In this document: positions 52,069 to 63,531 of the stretch, piece by piece
Layout: each line of letters opens with the position of its first letter
Numbering within the stretch: position 1 is the stretch's first letter
NCBI RefSeq assembly: GCF_001649575.2
Contig: NC_051435.1
Span: forward strand, 5,987,373-6,051,372
Reading direction: 5' to 3'
Length of the DNA: 64,000 nucleotides
Source of the DNA: Kryptolebias marmoratus
Taxonomy: Eukaryota; Chordata; Actinopteri; Cyprinodontiformes; Rivulidae
Translations under genes and position numbers: made by a program
Notes under the pieces: generated by a model
Told to the model about the DNA's origin: nothing
Databases searched by the model: none
Seen by the model: only the letters and a program-made list of their open reading frames with translations

Positions 52069-52191
52069 AATCCATCTTGTGCGACGTAGGGGAGTTTCAT
52101 TGTCACGACCAGCAAACCTGCATACCAGAGGCCTGGCTCTGTGATGGTGAGCCCGACTGCCCCGATGACTCAGACGAAACTGATTATGTTT
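52069..52191 (+). CDS. lrp1b: Internal exon encoding one LDL-receptor class A module; probable LRP1B exon 2
   Basis: The exon has 2 nt of a split first codon, 40 whole codons and 1 nt of a split last codon, so both flanking introns are phase 1, as is usual for shuffled LDLa modules. The peptide starts [17 protein letters not shown] and continues with WLCDGEPDC and PDDSDE. Five module cysteines lie in the exon, and the sixth would be completed by the next exon (T + downstream nucleotides). The acidic calcium-cage signature (W, DG, D, and SDE after the fifth Cys) is intact. In LDLR-family receptors such modules are extracellular, fold around Ca2+ and bind ligands. The pattern LCDxGEFxCHDxxTC with [15 protein letters not shown] fits the first repeat of LRP1B as I remember it, a giant endocytic receptor; LRP1 is less similar. 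More than 50 kb of upstream intron also favours LRP1B. The LDLa call is nearly certain. The lrp1b name is likely but unsearched, and the paralogue (a/b copy) cannot be decided. Confidence 0.85.
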
Positions 52192-52197
52192 GTAAGT
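52192..52197 (+). other. Splice donor of the LDLa exon
   Basis: GTAAGT is the vertebrate consensus donor and follows ...GATTATGTTT. It leaves a single T of the last cysteine codon in this exon (phase 1). Reading through would append intron residues and a stop by 52223, so the open frame beyond 52191 is not coding. Confidence 0.88.
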
Positions 52198-52996
52198 CAC
52201 TCATTCCATTCATTCCTCACTAATGCAGTCATACAATTATACCATTACACATCTTTCTACAGCTTCATACTACACTAACTAACATGGGATCTGCCATCAA
52301 AACAATTTTGTAATGTATAAAAGTTTCCCCCGATTTAGACATTTATTTGTCTAAACAACTACTGTGATTATTTGAAAGACCTAAAACCTGTTCACATTTC
52401 ATTAAACATAAAAGCAAGGTGCACATAAAGCAGTGTTTCGAAATTATTTGGGTAAACTATCAAAGTTTTCTCTGAAAATTGAAATTGAGGATGTTTGCTG
52501 AAAAAAAATAAGTAAAATTACATAGAACTATATGCTGTTTTCCAAAAAAAAATGTTGACTCCAACTGTTGATTGTTTCAGTAAGATTTTATGCTTCCTTG
52601 AAATTTGACTTTGCAGTGGCTACCCTTGCATTCCTTAGTGGGATGTTGATTTTTCTTGTGTCTTTGTTTGTTTTCTCTGTGTGTGTGTGTATTTTTAACT
52701 AAGTTCACATTGCTATAGGACACAGCCTATCTTAGTACACTTTAGGTGCTTTAAAAGAAGAAGGAAAAACCCATTTTGGAGTAATAAAGTATGCTTGGCT
52801 TACTGATATATTTTAAAGAAGTCGTATTATGGTGTCTGGCTTTTCCATTTCTGTCAAGTTGTTTAATAGCATTTTGTTCGACACAATTCCAAAATTAGTT
52901 ATTATTAATATAACCTATTTATTTTGAGTTTTCTTCAACAGTGGCTTTCTCTTTGCCCCCCTCCCATAAAGCTTAGACCTGTGAAGAACCCAAGGA
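52198..52996. other. Start of intron 2, nothing recognised
   Basis: AT-rich, with a short TG run at 52681-52690. Confidence 0.6.
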
Positions 52997-52997
52997 A

Positions 52998-53235
52998 CAG
53001 TTGTTTTATGTAGTTTCTCCCATCTCACCTGCTGAAGCTTGTAACTCCTTCAGAGTGCTCACAGGTGTCTTGGTGGCCTCTCTCACGATTCTCCTTCTTT
53101 CACGGTCATTCAGTTTATGAGGATGGCCTTCTCTTGGTAGATTTACACATCCCCACATTTTTTCCATTCCTTAATGATAGATTTAACAGAACTCCTAAGG
53201 ATGTTTAGGGCCTTAGATGTCAGTTTCACAGTTGA
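52998..53235 (-). pseudogene. Degenerate Tc1-like transposase fragment, N-terminal DNA-binding region
   Basis: On the reverse complement one frame gives SSVKSIIKEWKKCGDV, then a stop. After a frameshift it gives LPREGHPHKLNDRERRRIV and then TKTPVSTLKELQASAGEMGE before another stop. This is the end of the first helix-turn-helix (SxxxIIxxWKK), the GRPR-like linker (here GHPHKL) and the second helix-turn-helix start of Tc1/mariner-superfamily transposases. The DDE catalytic half is absent. The copy is clearly dead. Confidence 0.85.
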
Positions 53236-53361
53236 AAATGCTACCTAATGAAATCCAGCACAACTTAAATAAAGAATGACACAGTGTCATTTTCAACTAA
53301 TCAGCTGACCAGTCTAAACAGACTAAACCTTCCATAAGACCTGCCTTAAAGAGATATGAGT

Positions 53362-53434
53362 TAAAACAACTATCCATCCATCCATTTTCTTTATCCGCTT
53401 TTCCATTCCAGGTTGCGGCGGCTAAAACAGCTAT
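53362..53434 (-). mobile_element. 49-bp 5'-truncated family S insertion with target-site duplications
   Basis: The insert at 53374-53422 reads CCATCCATCCATTTTCTTTA TCCGC... and is flanked by TAAAACAACTAT (53362-53373) and TAAAACAGCTAT (53423-53434), identical at 11 of 12 positions. Its 3' tail (GGATGG on the minus strand) is retained and its 5' part is missing, as in target-primed retrotransposition. Confidence 0.8.
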
Positions 53435-55247
53435 TTTAGATATAAATTATTAAAAGATGTTAAAAACAATAAGAAATATAAATAAATAGACCTTTCAGTT
53501 AACATCAGGTTTTAATATTGAACGAGAAAAACATTTCAATAATAATAATAATAAAAAATGTTAATGAAGAGTTTGTTATATTGTTTTTGTTAAGTGAAAG
53601 ATCATTCTACAGTCTAAGTTTTTACAAGGTGATTGGGGAGTTTCAGCAAATGACAGCAAAAAAGCCTTTTGGTACATCAGAGCAGTCAAACACAGCTCTG
53701 TGAAATTATTAGCAGTGCTGTATTACTCTGTAAACAAGTTAAAAAATGCTTTGTTGTACTGTGAATATTCCAGCTGCAATCAGCTAAACCTCCACTTGTC
53801 CTTCACTTTGGAATTGTTTGTGGCATAAATACTCTTGGGTATTATTATTTACCCACTTCTGTGACATAGATTTCCTTTAATGGAGAAACAGAGCGGTATT
53901 ATAGGCTGAATGAGGCTTTGTAAATTATGATGAGATGGTGACTGTCACGCAGTCTATCACAGCTAAAAAAGAAAAAAAAAAACAAATACGGCAACAAAAC
54001 TGAATTATTAACATTCAGCTCAGGTTCCCCATCGGTGTGAGTTATTGGGTATAATTAGGACTTTATAGTTTTGGCAGTGGCATCTGTGCATAAATTGTAG
54101 GCAACACACAATAATTATTAATGCCCCAGTGTGCACAGGGCTGTGTATCAAGTAGGCTACTTTGAGATGACTATCTGTACCGTAGAAAAAGACAGCTTTA
54201 GCTGGTCATCTCAGAATTAAATAATTACATGTTTACCAGCTGTTAACACATTCACAGGTGTTTGCACACTCTCTAAGGCATGGAAGCAAAGGGGTGGTGG
54301 TTTGTTAAGAAAGTCAAACAGCTGATCTGCAGCTGAGGTAAAGCAGGGCAACCCTACGACCCAGAGAGGAGACAGGAAGAATAGAATGGATGCAAAAGCA
54401 TATAAGCCTTTTTTAAGACTAAAAAAGCAGAAAAAAAAGCATTGCATCTTCTGTTGAATTTTACATTGATAAAATGAGTTGCTGCAAGTTTTGCTCAATG
54501 CTACATATCAATCTACCATTAATATCTTGAACTTGGCTTAGTGTCTGCTTACTCTTGTTTCTCTTCTTGCCAAATTAATTTCCATAAATGATTGTTAAGA
54601 AGCATTTAGAATGGCTAGAGCTCTGTTTAAGGGGCACTGCAGTATTTTTTTTTTTAATAGATTTGCTTAGGGCCAGCTGCAAAATATCCATTGTGAAGGA
54701 ATTCTTTTAAAAAATCCTAAGGCCTTTTTTAAAAAAATGTAGACAAACTATTTATTACAGTTTGCAGATATGCAAGGGAGGTTTAATGTAGTAAATTTTA
54801 TAGTTACTGTATATAATTAATTTATGTATGTTTTTGAGTCCTATTTATTTTCTTCGGTTGTAACTAACAATTTCACAGTAGTTTATATGTCACCTATGAT
54901 ATTTTGTTTGTATGTTTTATAGTAGGAATTCTGGATATTCTCTGTATAAAATGGTCCAGCTTGCCCCCTCCCCTCCACTCCAAACATGGGTCCTCTACCA
55001 TAGGCCAGGCAACTTGAGTGTTTTGTGCAGGATCTGTTCCTAGGACTGTGCTCGGCTGGCCAATTAATGTTTTGTTACAATAGCCCATTTCTCATCAGAA
55101 TGTATTAGTTCCCCAACATCTGATGTAGATGTCAATTCGGGAGACATTTGAGCTGGCATGGCTTAATTTTAATTTCTATGTGTCTTGCTCAGTATGTAAG
55201 CAATGTTGCTCTTAGGTTGGTACTGGAGTCTTGGAAAAAAAAAATAA

Positions 55248-55252
<5 letters not shown>
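53435..55252. other. Intronic sequence, no gene seen
   Basis: AT-rich. The 93-codon minus-strand frame at 54217 is unrecognised. Confidence 0.6.

Positions 55253-55332
<80 letters not shown>
55253..55332. repeat. (TA)n microsatellite
   Basis: About 39 perfect TA units, the longest TA array in the window. It creates spurious Ile-Tyr open frames on both strands. Confidence 0.98.
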
Positions 55333-55334
<2 letters not shown>

Positions 55335-57214
55335 GGATCCACCACTGACTGTGTGCCAGGAAATGCAACCTTCAAAATGCAATTACTTATCACTTTGATT
55401 AATGTTGGCACAGTTTTAAATACTAAGCCTGCAGGAAGAAGACCCTGCATATTCATCTAAAGAAATTGGTGCAGTATTATCATGGATTATATACTGATAG
55501 AAAGGGGAATTAGATGAGCTTTGCCCAACAAACAAAAGTCAGGATTGGAATTCACCCAGTCTCTTTAAATGATAATAAAAACTGCAATAACCTGGGGAAA
55601 AAAAATCCTTCATTCAAGCTCCTTTTCACTGAACTGAAATAAAAAGTACTGACAATTCAGCAGTGTGTGCAGCAGTGATCAAGCCTGCTTTGGTTTGACG
55701 GAGTGTTTTTAGCCTCACATAGATGGATTTAATGTATTAAGAAGACACAAGCTGATATATTAAACTCTTGTCATCTAGATATATATAAAAACAGTGCCAC
55801 GCATGGCTTCTCTCTTCTCTGCTCTGCTTGGTCAGGAAGATGTAATCACTGCGTCTTCAGGGCTTAGTAGGAAGAGGGGAAGCAAGTTGGCCTGGGATTG
55901 CAATACCTAGAGACTAGAAGGCGACACAAGCTTATCCCCTCGGCTGCAAGCCTCACAGGAGCAGACTGCTGACGCCAGTTATTCATGGAGCTGGGAAAGC
56001 AGCCTGTCTTTAGCAATGACAAAAGAAAACCCAGAAGAAAAGGCAATTTTCTAATTCTTTAGCAGTTAAACAAAAACAATACCATGCAGTGACAGGTAGG
56101 ACCTTCACTGTGGGAACAAAACAACACCTTGACCATAATGACAGTTAAGGTGGACAATTAAGTGAGGAAGATCCCCATGCAGTAGGAAACATTTTTAGTG
56201 AATGAAGCATACATGCCAAGGCAGTCTGGAGACACAGCTTTGCTGTTCAGTGTGAAGTTGTGAAACTGTGGGTTGGTTTGAAATTTACTTTAAAATTAAA
56301 GTAATTCTGATGTCTGCCATTAAAATAAATAAATAAATATTTTAGTGTTAATGGCTGTCAGCATGGTACTCTTTCCCTGTATGGATGCGTCATGCTTTCA
56401 GATAGTGTTTAGAACCTAAATCCATCATGAATCCTTCAGGAAAGGATTTCATGGACTTTTGGCTCTTCTTAGTTGTGCTGCCATAAGGAGCTTTGTGAAT
56501 CTGGTGGACATGGAGACCAGTGAATCCTCTGATTGAATTGTCACTCCCAGAGGAAGAGACAATAAAAGGGGTCAGTGGCCGACTTCAAAAACATGGTCAC
56601 AGAAGCAGTGTTTCATGGCTGTTGATTGGCTCGACCCAATCATCACTGATGTTGATCCCAGGGTCCTGGAGGCGAAGTGGGAGGACAGCTGTTCAAAGGC
56701 AACACTCTCAGAGGTTTCTCTTGTTATTTCGTTTAAACGACAGGGGAGGTCATGTTTCCCCGTGTCTTGCCCTACAGATTTGCTTTTCCCCTGTGTTTCT
56801 CAGTATTGCATTTAAGAATATTCCAAATCAAGCTTGACAGCAAAAAAAAAAACATGATTAAAAAAATAAGAGGAAGAAGAAAAGAAAGTGTTATTTAAAA
56901 AAAAAACATCTACACAATGTTTTTCTAATTGTATTACTGAGAATTAATAATTTACTGACTTTTTGTAAAGACCACTTACAAAAATAGCAGAAATGGCACT
57001 CATAAGATGGCCTTGAATGAATTGTCCTAACATTTTGATTGTTGATTGTAATGGAGGCAAAACTGTTTGACATCCACTCTGTTCAACTAGTTGGTGATGA
57101 AGTAGCTTAGCAGGCTAAATACTGTTTTTATTATTTTATTAGGTTTACTGCAGAGTGGCCAAGTGGTGCTCACTTTCAAAATCTATCAATCATCTATTTG
57201 CATTATTCACTCTA
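55333..57214. other. Intronic sequence; GC-richer block at about 56380-56800
   Basis: The block at 56380-56800 is repeat-free and carries overlapping 105- and 66-codon frames in two phases, which argues against real coding. It could be a conserved noncoding element. Confidence 0.45.
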
Positions 57215-57224
57215 TTCATTAAAG

Positions 57225-57405
57225 TGTGACATAAGTCTGGAATGGAGAGACACCCTGTCACTGGACTAACAAACATCAAGACAGATTACAATCTGCACTC
57301 ACAACTTGTTTAGAATTACCAATTAACCTTCCATAGCTTTAGACCATGGTTGGAGAGCAGAGCACAACTCCATTCAGAAGGGCTTCAGTTCTCCTGTTGG
57401 GGTTA
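57225..57405 (-). repeat. SINE-like repeat family S, old internal fragment
   Basis: TGTCACTGGACTAACAAACATC, TTTAGAATTACCAATTAACC and CATTCAGAAGGGCTTCAG follow the order of the reverse complement of the family body ('ttaattggtgactctaaattg...'), which is also seen in + orientation at 61083-61115. Confidence 0.65.
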
Positions 57406-59030
57406 ATCAGTTTATATTGAAATTTCACCATGGTTCTTTCCCACATCTATGAACTACTATTGCATTTGCCTGCTGCCTTAACAAAGGCAGACCATGTAGT
57501 CCAAAGGGATGAGAGAAAACACTAGTACAGGAAAATAATGTTGCTTTTCTTTCTGTGACACAAATATCAAGACACTGAGGCAAAATATTTATATATTGCT
57601 GTAAAACTGACAACTTGACTAAAAGTGAAGCCAAACAAATAAACAAACAAAAAAGGCTCCTGTAACACCAGGAAATAGGCAAATGACTGTACAAAAAGTG
57701 TGTCAGAGCATCTATTTCACAACACATGTTAGTATCCAGTATTAGTCTTGCGTTATGAATTTGTTTCTGTGATTATCGTACATAAAGTAGCTACAATGAG
57801 TTATTTTTTACCATTTAATCAGACCGCATGAACAAAATTTTATGTAAACACACAGAAATGAAAGTCATATTTCATTAAACGATGGTAACCACTTTAATGT
57901 TTGGAAGCATGTTTGGTAACACACTGGTAGAAATGCAGCCTAAACACAAACAGCACGTTTTTCATCAAGCTGTAGTACCTATAGTTATGCTTTAGAGTCG
58001 TCGTATCAACTTGTTGCAGGGCAGTTTATCTGGCGAGTCCCATACGGAAATGAATGTATCACTAATGTGTCTAGTTCCCATGAGAATTGGCGCCAGTAGG
58101 CTGGAGGTTTAGGGGGTAATGTAGCATAGCACTGTGTTATTGAGCTAAAGGACTGGGCCTTTTGCCTTATGTAATATTTTCCATTTGCTTCATCTCTACC
58201 TCCCTGCGAAGATGTAACCCTTCTGTTGGCTCATCAAAAAGAAAAAAATATAAACCCCCAAAAGTAACTGTCCAAATGATTATATTGTCTACAAGCCTGT
58301 ATAAGTATGCATTTTTCAGCTTTCAGATTTCTGTTCGTAGTAATAGTTTTCCCAAGGAATTAAGCTCTGGGGTTACATTGTGCCCTTGTTTCTCCACTCT
58401 TAAAGATAATGAACATTTAGCATTGCAAAAGTTAATTAGAAATCATGTTTGTTTCTTCTATGCCTTCTTCCTGTCACCTGGATATTATTTGTCGCTATCA
58501 GTATTATTAACCTATCACACATGTAGCCTGTTTTGTTTACATTTGGGATTTATTTGTTTATATTATGTAAAGGTTAAAAACAAAACAAAAACAAACGATA
58601 ACAACAACAACAACAACAAAAAAACTTTTTGTGTTTTTCTCCATATATACATGTGAAGCAGACCTTATATGCATGTCTGCAGGCTTGCACCATCTGCTGT
58701 ACCCTTAGTTTTAGGGAACAAATCAACAAGTATTGTGTATACTTATATTTCTTTGCACTTTGGAATAGTTACAAATTTTCTTTTTCTTAAAAATTCTCTC
58801 GTCAGGAGTGTTTCTTCTGTCAAAATGTGATAGTAGTGTGAAAGAAAAATTATATATTTGCCCTTATTATGTCATTTGCTTACACGCACTTCTTGCTTGC
58901 TGGATTGCTCCTCCCTCCGTCGTTTAACAGATTTCCATATGTTTGAGCATTTGTTTTAGGCAAAACCATTAGTGCAGGGATTTTGTTGCCTGGTGACAAT
59001 CTAGTATCCCCACCATGTCTCATTCCTGTC
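57406..59030. other. Intronic sequence; contains the longest open frame of the window
   Basis: The frame at 58162-58656 (164 codons) is low-complexity (Phe/Ser/Lys-rich, with an Asn run from the AAC array) and unlike any family, so I treat it as chance. Confidence 0.55.
58601..58620. repeat. (AAC)n microsatellite
   Basis: Six AAC/CAA units followed by poly-A. Confidence 0.9.
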
Positions 59031-59720
59031 AGAAGTAATGCACTGGGAGGAGCGCATTACAGTTTTGTCTTTGCTCTCACCCCCCACCCCCTCCATCTCA
59101 GCAGCTAAGCTGCACTGACACATTTTCCCCTCTGTATTCCCTCCAAGTACGAGTGTTGTGAAGGACTGCGTCTCAGCTTGTCACCTTAAGAACCAAAGAA
59201 AAAGAGCAGATTTTATGAACCTAACATGCCTGCTGTCGTGGAGCCAGTATGACATTTAAGTATTAAAATCTACATTATTCCCCTGCTGGTGGAGCTGAGG
59301 AAAAAAAAGCATCACAGTGACGCAAGCTTTAACTTACAGTAAACACAGAGGTTAAGAGTTAACCACGCTGGGACACCCACTGAGATGTATGTTCTCTAAT
59401 CGGTACCATAAGTGTCATTCAACTCACAAGTATTCAGTAGCCAGGGCATGAATGTAAATCAATTTGAATCATTAAAATTAGTCTTTATTTAGGGGCTAAT
59501 GATGAATAATGAGCAACCTAATATATATGAATGAGCTAAAGCTTTCTCCTTTAGCCACTCTATAAACATGGTCACAGTTCATTAGTATAGGGGAGCTAGG
59601 TTAGTGCCAGAGGATATTTGGAGGAAAATGCATGTCCTCTCAATATTTGTGTGTTTTATGCATTCAAAGAGGTCTCCCCAATAAATATGCTTCCAATTGA
59701 GGCCAACATATGGTCACAAT
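59031..59720. other. Repeat-poor block, candidate conserved noncoding element
   Basis: Dense sequence without simple repeats. The part at 59455-59560 is rich in homeodomain-type cores (AATCATTAAAATTAG, GGCTAATGATGAATAATG). There is no coding frame. Inference only. Confidence 0.28.
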
Positions 59721-60944
59721 ATTTATGAAAAAATATACAGATGGAAGATGAAGGCTGTTAAACTTTCTTCTTTTTTACTGTCATGTCTTACATATCCAGG
59801 ATATTGCCGCTGGACCTTTCTTTCACTGTTTTCTTGTTTGTTGAGGACATTTCACCTTTTATCTAAAAAGCGTATGTGGTTCTTCAATTTCAAGTTGATT
59901 TAGCTAAAAAAACATCAACATTTCTAGTTTCAGTATACTAATTAGAAATGCATGAAAACATGACTAAAAGTGTGAAGGATTATACCTCTATTGTGCTGTT
60001 AGATATGATTTGCATCTATAATTGTGCAAATCTGATATCATTGTCATTATCCAAAATAAAATAAACATCATTTTTGTGCATGTATAAAAACTGCTAAACT
60101 ATCAAATACATATGAAATACAACTATCATGATCAAGAATCTGCAGGTTTCCCTGCAGAGTCCAGCCAGCCTGCTGGGTTTAAATGCTCATACCACCATAG
60201 CCAAGTGCTTCATTATGTACCTGAGTGAAGATAACATGCACCAACAGGAAAAATTCAAAACAAAGATCAGCACCGAGATGATCTCTGTCTGTAATTCCCC
60301 TTTAAAGTGTTATGTTACAGTAGACATTTGGCAGACACAAGGATTGTGTAAACAACACATACATGTTTAAATCAGTATGCAACTTTACCAGCATCTTTAC
60401 TGCCTGGTTAGGGGGTCATAACCTTTTACTTCCTGCTGCATGTGCTGTAGACAATTTATGCAATTTTCCAAGAAATGAACATTAACAAGAAAAAGATGAT
60501 GCTATAGTCAGTCTGTTTGAGATAGCTTTAAGCCATGTCTGGATTTTGACTACTTTGCCTCATTTCCATCTCCTAGTGGATCACTTCCTGTGTCTCCTCT
60601 TCAGACTACATAACTGTCTCTTCAGTTGTTTGTTGCATGGCCTTTCTTTCATAATGTGGAGCATTGCTCCTTCTCCAATTTCTCCTAGGTTGATTTTGAT
60701 TTCTAGTCACTAATTTTGCTTGTGTCTTAGCATATGTATGTAGATAATAAGTTGTCTACATACATCAGGAACTTTTTTATTATTATTATTATTTTTTTGC
60801 CCATTCACATTATGTATTTCCTTTGTGACAAATTGTGAACAATAAATACAACACTGGTCACTTTTCTTCATTAGATCTTTATTTTCAGTCAATGCTGATT
60901 GTAGTTTCTCCAACTAAAATAAATTGTATTTATCATTTATTTGA
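59721..60944. other. Intronic sequence, no gene seen
   Basis: AT-rich, with an (ATT)n run at 60776-60797. Nothing recognised. Confidence 0.6.
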
Positions 60945-61280
60945 TGATGGGTAGCAGTAGGTAGAGCTGTCACCCCCGCAGAAAGTAAGAAAGGTTTGCG
61001 GGAGGCAAACCTTTCTTACTCATAGAAAGAAGGTTGCAGGTTTGCCTCTCGCCTGGATGCATGGGTTTTCTCATGCCTGTTAGATTAATTGATAACTCTA
61101 AATTGTCACTAGGTGTGAGTGAGAGGATGAATGGTTGTTTGTCTTGTTTGTTTCTGGAGCCCTATGATGGACTTGCGACCTCTCCAGGGTGCACCCTGCC
61201 TCTCACACAATGACCAGTTTCATCACAACCCTACACCCTACATGGAAAAGTGAGTAAAGAAAATGGATGGAAAGACGAAT
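60945..61280 (+). repeat. SINE-like repeat family S, near full length
   Basis: The order is GGGTAGCAGTAGGTAGAGCT (box-A-like), a hairpin at 60984-61020, GAAGGTTGCAGGTTTGCCTC (box-B-like, worn), TAGATTAATTGATAACTCTA and AATTGTCACTAGGTGTGAGT, GATGGACTTGCGACCTCTCC, and the tail GTAAAGAAAATGGATGGAAAG. The tail is the reverse complement of the inserts at 53374 and 63543. Confidence 0.75.
60984..61020. repeat. Perfect 16-bp hairpin with 5-nt loop inside the SINE-like copy
   Basis: AGTAAGAAAGGTTTGC and GCAAACCTTTCTTACT are exact reverse complements around GGGAG. Confidence 0.95.
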
Positions 61281-62419
61281 CAACATTATTCTACAAAACT
61301 ATCTCTCTTAACGTATTATGTAGCTGCATTGCAGTTAATATTAAGTTTGTAAAGATAATGGTTTCTACACCATTTTGTACTTTTTTTAAGTTCAGCTTTA
61401 CTAGATTGTCTTGAGGGTGCTCATTTCTCTCAGTGGTCTCATGTATTGATTATTTTCTGTACAGTGCAGCCAGGGTGCCATCAATGCCAACACCTAACTT
61501 TATTCCACTAGTCAGTGAAATAAAACAGGGATTCTTTTCTTTCATTTTATTTTTTATTTTTTATTTTGTTTCTGAGTATAGATTTGACAGAATGCTCAGG
61601 ATTTGCAGCAGAAGAGTTGCTGCACACATAAATGAGTTGTGGGAGCTATATACACATTATAATATCTTGCCTTTTTTTGTATCCAACCCCATACATGAAA
61701 GACTTGCCACATAATATTGACTTGCACCTCAACTTTTTTTTTTTTTATTTTGACTGAAGCTATGTGGTACACATGAAAACAAGGAAACGTTTTGGACAAC
61801 AGAATGGATAGAAAAAAATGTCTAATGAAGAAAAAAAATCTATTGACCACAAAAAGGAATGCTTATAAATACTTGCCAGGAATGCTTTTCAGGCATTGAT
61901 ATCCTTTAGTCTTGAATCTGCTGATACTGCCAATTTCCTACTTTTACACAGCAGTGCCATTTTGTCTTGTTGACATTATGATAAAATGGCTTGACTGTTG
62001 CTCAATATTTTGATTTATTTTAGACTTTTTTTTTTTTTTTTTTGCATTTTTTAATATGTTAGGTAGATTTTCCATGTGAAATTTGTATTTATTTTTGTCT
62101 TATTATAGTGATATGATGGTGTGTCTAAAAGTTGGTGCTTTGGAGAAGACCTTCAAGAAATGAAGGGATTTCAGTCACTCTAAAACTATTATTTTTAAAC
62201 AGTTTGAGTTGTTTTGTTGTCCTCTAGCTACATTGGTATTACGGTTTTAAAAAGAAGGGCATGTCATCCTCATTGTTTTACCTGAGGGTGGTGTTGTGCA
62301 TTCACAAGGACTTAGCTGGGCTCATTACTTTGTACATTTGACCTCACTGAAGTGAAAGGCAGGAGTTTTGGAAGAGTATCTTAGATAAAGTCTTGCTCAA
62401 TAGCAACATTTAAAAAACC
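61281..62419. other. Intronic sequence, no gene seen
   Basis: AT-rich, with T-runs at 61735-61746 and 62026-62043. The 93-codon frame at 61433 is not recognised. Confidence 0.6.

Positions 62420-62488
<69 letters not shown>
62420..62488. repeat. TG/(TA)n microsatellite
   Basis: GTGTGTG runs into about 30 TA units, then poly-T. Confidence 0.97.
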
Positions 62489-62496
<8 letters not shown>

Positions 62497-62671
62497 GCAT
62501 TTATTATTGACCGTAGTACTGCCAATTACCCTAGAAATTGACCCTTAGGCAATTGGATATCTATAAAGACTGTGTATTTGCAACAATAGTTATTAGCTAT
62601 TTTTAAAAGAGCAAACGAACACGATAACACATATTTATTTATTTTTATTTTTTCGTTAGTAAGGTGTTCAG

Positions 62672-62675
<4 letters not shown>

Positions 62676-62715
<40 letters not shown>

Positions 62716-62721
62716 NTATAT
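62676..62721. repeat. (TA)n microsatellite with an ambiguous base
   Basis: The TA array contains an N at 62716, the only ambiguous base in the window. Confidence 0.96.
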
Positions 62722-63530
62722 CAGTATCAGGTGTTGTTTTAATTTACCAAATTAGAATAGAACATTACTCTTAAGTCTTGTTAAAGTTGACAAAACAGAG
62801 TATAAACCTGTTTGTTAGATAAATTAGTTGAAATGTAAGCATCTGTATTGAATTGCTTCATCTTTGACTTATCACTTATATAAGAGCTATATGTCTTTTG
62901 GGACAAATACAGACAAAAAAAGCAAATATATAAAAAAAAGAATAAAACAACCTTTTGGCTGAGTACAGCATTTCAAATGTCAAGTATGTAAAGGTCAACA
63001 CAGGAGAATAATTCTCTTAAAGAGCCCTTGCTGTTGGGCCTACTGTGCCTTTTAAAGGGAGAACCTAAGGCAGAGCTTTAGTTTACATGTAGTGAAATAT
63101 GGATGTTATGGTTGTAAACTCTGTTCTTGTTTACTCCATTATACTTTATCAGCCTGCATTTTAGCAGTTCACTGCCGGAGAACTGCTGAAAGTCTCTGTG
63201 ACATACCTTGGATGATGCACTTTGTTTGTCACAAGTAGTGCCACTACAACATCAACAATTCACCCACGGATTGTGTGCCTTTAAGATATAATGCAAATCC
63301 AGGTACAAAAAGCCTGAAAAGTCAGAAAAGGCTGGAATTTGGGAGAATTTTGCTCATTAGCACCACTCTTGTATGTCAGTGAAAGTTGTGATCCTAAAGC
63401 ATTAAAATATGTTTTTATAACTTAATTAGGTCAAATGACACCACAGAACCCCATGATATCAACTTTCAAACATTTTAAAGCTTTAAGGATAGCATAACTT
63501 TTAAAAGGTCATAAACACAAAGATACATAA
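62722..63530. other. Intronic sequence, no gene seen
   Basis: Unique, AT-rich. Nothing recognised. Confidence 0.6.
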
Positions 63531-63531
63531 C

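Noticed and set aside
52018..52200. Minus-strand open frame of 60 codons over the LDLa exon
   Set aside because: It is the antisense shadow of the real exon. The sense strand has the LDLa signature and splice sites.
55148..55456. Open frames with long Ile-Tyr runs on both strands
   Set aside because: They are translations of the (TA)n array.
58162..58656. Longest open frame (164 codons)
   Set aside because: Low-complexity, ends in an Asn run from an AAC microsatellite, resembles no protein family, and has no supporting splice or promoter context.
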